DNA from: Pardosa pseudoannulata
Lineage: Eukaryota > Arthropoda > Arachnida > Araneae > Lycosidae
Length of the DNA stretch: 64,000 bases
Assembly: GCA_032207245.1 (NCBI GenBank)
Contig: CM063501.1
Span: forward strand, 82,387,168 to 82,451,167
Direction: 5' to 3'
In this document: positions 59,733-64,000 of the stretch, in pieces
Position numbering within the stretch: the first letter of the stretch is position 1
How the letters are laid out: the number at the start of each line of letters is the position of its first letter
Made by a program: the position numbers and the translations under genes
The notes under the pieces: model-generated
Told to the model about the DNA's origin: nothing
The model's input: only the letters and a program-made list of their open reading frames with translations
The model's database searches: none

Positions 59733-60864
<1,132 letters not shown>

Positions 60865-61173
60865 TTAACCTTTTACAGGCCGAATTCAGATCCAGATATA
60901 TTTTAAATTATTTTTTTGCATATCTTGCCTTCTAATGCTGAAGTTAAAGTATGTTAGTCATTTAATTGTGGAAAAAAATTTTCTTTTACCGTTTTCATGA
61001 TGTTCCCAACTGGGAATATTGGCCACTTTTTAACTGTACACTGGATTCACAAATTGAGTAAAATGATGTACATATTAAATATTAAATAATAAGAAAATTA
61101 ATTAGAATGAATTTAAAATGTATTTTTGAATTTAAAGACATATATCAATAAAGTTTAAAAATTATATATTTAA

Positions 61174-61811
61174 CCCTCCGAGTGGAACACATAGAGGAAA
61201 AAAAGTCTCCAAAAACAGTCTAAAGATTTACTGTGTCACTATAAAAAGCGTTCTATAATTTTTTACTTCATCCTTAGTCGACTAGAATGGATTAAGGTAA
61301 ACCCACCTTCGTTAATGTCTTTTTACTTCTGGTTATAAATATATTTATAAATTGATATTATAGATTTTAATTTTTAATACATATAAAACTCTTTAATCTC
61401 GAAGGCCGTCTCATAAGAAATAATGAACAAATAAAAATATTCTTTGAGAGATTTATTTATATTTTTTTACGAAAGTCATCCAAGATATTTAAGTGTTTCA
61501 ATTAGAGATACATCTGTTACTTCAAATGAAATACTTGGAAATAGAGATTTACAAATCCATGAAAAACTATCAGCATCTTTGTGCCTCAGGAGGTAGGCGT
61601 AGATCCCTCAATAAATGTTAGTCAAAGAGGGGTGCAATTCCTAAACAATCGACCTGACCCACCTACCGTAAAATTCTATGGAGGAAAGCACTGGAAGAAA
61701 TGTAAATTACATCCATTTAGGAGCGTTTTTGGTGGTCGAAAATTGCACGGGACAACCGCTTTGAAGATGTCATCGGATTGGCGGAATTGTACGTGGGAAC
61801 CACTTAGAGGG
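61174..61811. mobile_element. piggyBac-type TTAA element, non-autonomous, copy 2
   Basis: TTAA (61170-61173) then CCCTCCGAGTGGAACAC; right end CCACTTAGAGGG then TTAA (61812-61815). 638 bp, inverted relative to the copy at 22429-22945 and about 120 bp longer. The first half of the 145-codon frame at 61581-62018 lies in it and is not a gene. Confidence 0.88.
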
Positions 61812-62192
61812 TTAAATGAAAACAACATTTTCTTAAACAAATATCAAAAACATGAGTTTATACCTTTATGCCATGATATATTGGAAATCAATGGAGATGC
61901 AGTTTTTTATTGCACTCTTTGCAAGCTAATCTTGCATTTAATGTGCACTGTGCACATCTACCTTGTGTTGTTTGTAGAAGAAAATGGCCATCACTTTTTC
62001 TGTGATGTTGAGCAGTAAGCTTTGGGTCCAGCTTGAGGCCTAACATTCCTTGGTTCTATTCTTAGAAGAGTGGTTGTAACCTGTAGCTCACAGACTAAAT
62101 ACATTTAACACCTTTCCAAATAATATCTGAGAAGCGAACGCACTAGACTGCTTAAAGAATTGAAATACCCTTTCATAAAATTAGGGAATAAC

Positions 62193-62441
62193 CCTTCCTT
62201 TCGTACCCCTTTCAAGAAATGCTCTCCGTAGAGGAAATTATTTCGTCGAGTATAGAGGTACCAGTTCATTGTTCCCCTTCCTTTCCTGCCCCTTTCAAGA
62301 AATGCTCTCCGTAGAGGAAATTATTTCGTCGAGTATAGAGGTACCAGTTCATTGTTCCCCTTCCTTTCCTGCCCCTTTCAACAAATGCTCTCCTTAGAGG
62401 AAATTATTTCGTCGAGTATAGAGGGACCAGTCCATTGTTCC
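62193..62441. repeat. Three tandem 83-bp units
   Basis: GCTCTCC starts at 62221, 62304 and 62387, exactly 83 bp apart. Each unit reads CCTTTC..ACAAATGCTCTCC.TAGAGG-type sequence, AAATTATTTCGTCGAGTATA and CCAGT.CATTGTTCCC. The last unit runs into the palindrome at 62434. Confidence 0.95.
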
Positions 62442-62864
62442 CAATTGGGAACAGCAATTATTAATAAATTATTCCAGGTACGCTTCTGATTATTAATTTT
62501 GAATTTCATATTTTTTAAATAAATTAAAGTTGTTTTAAGGGTATCAATCGGATTTTAGAAGCATTAGATGTTTGTTTTTTTTACATTTATGTGAATTTTT
62601 AATTTGTGCTCTATAGAAAATGATGAAAAGGGTAATTTTTATGATGTTTTATGCATTTTTCTATTAATCATAGAAATATAGCTTTTATTTTAAAAAATCG
62701 AGTAGTCCTTTTACTATATTTGTTAATTTAGTTTTAAATAATCTATTAATATTATGTTCCCTTTTGGGAACAATGGACTTTTAAAAGTGAACAATATCCT
62801 AATTCCAAACTTAATGCCATCACAACTTAATATAAAATGTGTATATTTTCTTATTCTTAGAATA

Positions 62865-63578
62865 CTAGCATATAGCCCGTCAGTTGACGGATCAGTAATT
62901 TTTTTTTTCTTAATTTTCGAGAATTGTATTCTATGAGGTACCCTATGAGAAGAAAAGTACCCTATGAGGCAGGTAAAAGAAATGTTTCTTTTTTCTCTGA
63001 TAATTATCTTGCAACAAAAAATAATCGATGATTAAATTTAAAATAATCACATACATGCCTAATCTGTTATTTAAGCCAGCTATAAAGAAAATTATTTACG
63101 TAATATCTAAGTTCAGTGAAGGTATGAAAATAATGCAGAAGATTTTAAGATAATTTAAAATAAGAAATGATTATATGAGATGGTTAAAAGAATGACGTCA
63201 TAATGCTAGAAAAAAAATATTATTTTTACCTATATATTATGTGATAAATTGGTGTATTTAATCGCTTGCTCTTGACCGGGGTAAATAGGGCTCTAAATAA
63301 GAGCATTAAACTCTCGAAAAGGGGGGAAGGGTAGGATTTTGAACGTTTTAAAGACGACAGTATATTTTGCTGTGATATGAAGTATAGTTATACAAATTTA
63401 TTTTATTATTGCATCGATAGTTTCGGAGAAAAAACTTTACTCTTTTTGCTAACCCTAACTCACAAAGAATATAATATGGATGCCTCTATCCATATTATAT
63501 TCTTTGTTCAACGGTTTCATCAATTCGAGGACAGACGGATAGATGGGCAGACAACTTAGGCTGTTATATTATAGGGGA
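62865..63578 (-). mobile_element. Non-autonomous Helitron, both ends present (714 bp)
   Basis: The 3' CTAG (62865-62868) is preceded by A on plus, with a CCCGTCAGTTGACGG hairpin. The 5' end at 63578 reads TCCCCTATAATATAACAGCC in element orientation, flanked by A. It contains a short local duplication of the AGTACCCTATGAG phrase (about 62937-62970). It is the cleanest complete copy. Confidence 0.9.
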
Positions 63579-64000
63579 TATTTTGGTATCAGGGTAAATG
63601 TACATCTCATTTGTATTCAATTCTTAATTTTTTTCTTTCATGTGGATCACTGATTTTTCGTCAATTAACTCTAGTTCTAATTAACATGTAAACGTTTTTT
63701 ATACTAAAAAATAATTAAACTGCATAATGAACACTGATAACTATTTAAGATAAAATTTCGAATCCGAAAATGAGAAAAATAATTTTATTTTTTTAAAATA
63801 AGATCGCTGCTTTAATTCTTTTCATGCATATAAACCATATGGGATTTTATATTTGTTCGAATAGAATAAGTATGTATTCACGTAAGGGACATTTTCAAAC
63901 ATGTGTTTTTCTTGTGTCTTTTTCAATCTGTTGTATTGCGATAATGATATTAAATTTTAAACAAATTTAAAAAAATTAAAATTATGGCAAATGATCTGTA
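63579..64000. other. AT-rich stretch without recognised feature
   Basis: No gene or repeat is recognised to the window edge. Confidence 0.4.

Larger units (their letters stand above)
60869..62780. mobile_element. Degenerate piggyBac-like element hosting a second one, tentative
   Basis: TTAA at 60865-60868, then CCTTTTACAGGCCGAATT, resembles the TTAACCGTTTAAACGCCGAATT end at 45075. Subterminal palindromes of the same type lie at 61001 (TGTTCCCAACTGGGAATATTGG), 62434 (inverted, CCATTGTTCCCAATTGGGAACA) and 62755 (TGTTCCCTTTTGGGAACAATGG). The opposite TTAA end was not found, so the right border is approximate. A Cys/His-bearing stretch in a plus-strand frame (about 61815-62018, YCTLCK, FFCDVEQ) could be a decayed C-terminal domain; this is weak. 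Confidence 0.45.

Noticed and set aside
61581..62018. 145-codon plus-strand frame as a gene
   Set aside because: It crosses the right border of a TTAA element at 61811, so its first half is transposon sequence fused by chance to the flank.

Overview
This window looks like non-coding, repeat-dense nuclear DNA from an AT-rich animal genome. An arthropod is most likely, possibly an arachnid or insect. That guess rests on base composition, a DD34D mariner, Tc1-like and piggyBac-like remnants, short Helitrons and tRNA-derived SINEs; the species cannot be fixed from the sequence. I find no intact host gene. Every long open frame is a transposase fragment, a frame through a tandem repeat, or an isolated frame with no recognisable domain. 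No bacterial-type features (operons, CRISPR, rRNA) are present.

The main organising element is a family of short non-autonomous Helitrons. The 5' end reads TCCCCTATATAATA..., and the 3' end carries a CCCGTCATATGACGGG-type hairpin, a short spacer, and CTAG followed by T. Six copies have both ends (13348-14254, 17417-19323, 21605-23052, 24387-25209, 40782-41710, 62865-63578). Fragments lie at 1-2070, 23941-24300, 38673-39192 and 47788-48420. Other transposons have landed in them: one Helitron (21605-23052) holds both a solo LTR with a 5-bp target duplication and a piggyBac-type TTAA element.

Region by region: 1-2070, tandem array of Helitron 3' ends alternating with a SINE-like module; 3244-4687, mariner pseudogene carrying a SINE; 5.1-9 kb, SINEs, a paired composite repeat and a hAT-like MITE; 9.2-12.9 kb, a GC-richer inverted-repeat element, a hairpin and a 296-bp satellite; 13.3-25.2 kb, Helitron-rich, with a ~140-bp tandem array at 15.4-16.4 kb; 25.2-36 kb, piggyBac-like 5' fragments, SINEs and a ~190-bp array; 36-41.7 kb, a 147-bp satellite caught in a 2.1-kb tandem duplication; 42.4-46.6 kb, a Tc1-like pseudogene and an internally deleted piggyBac element; 47.5-49.3 kb, Helitron/SINE compound; 51.7-55.1 kb, a 1.58-kb tandem duplication in which only one copy carries a SINE; 57.1-58.6 kb, a 740-bp tandem duplication; 59.3-63.6 kb, (AT)n tracts, nested piggyBac elements and a complete Helitron.

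The most informative observations are the alternating Helitron-end/SINE array, the precise filled and empty SINE sites, several nested insertions with exact target duplications, the piggyBac-like families with subterminal palindromes, a SINE apparently patched with sequence from its host satellite, and a freshly templated hairpin seen in one of two direct repeats.
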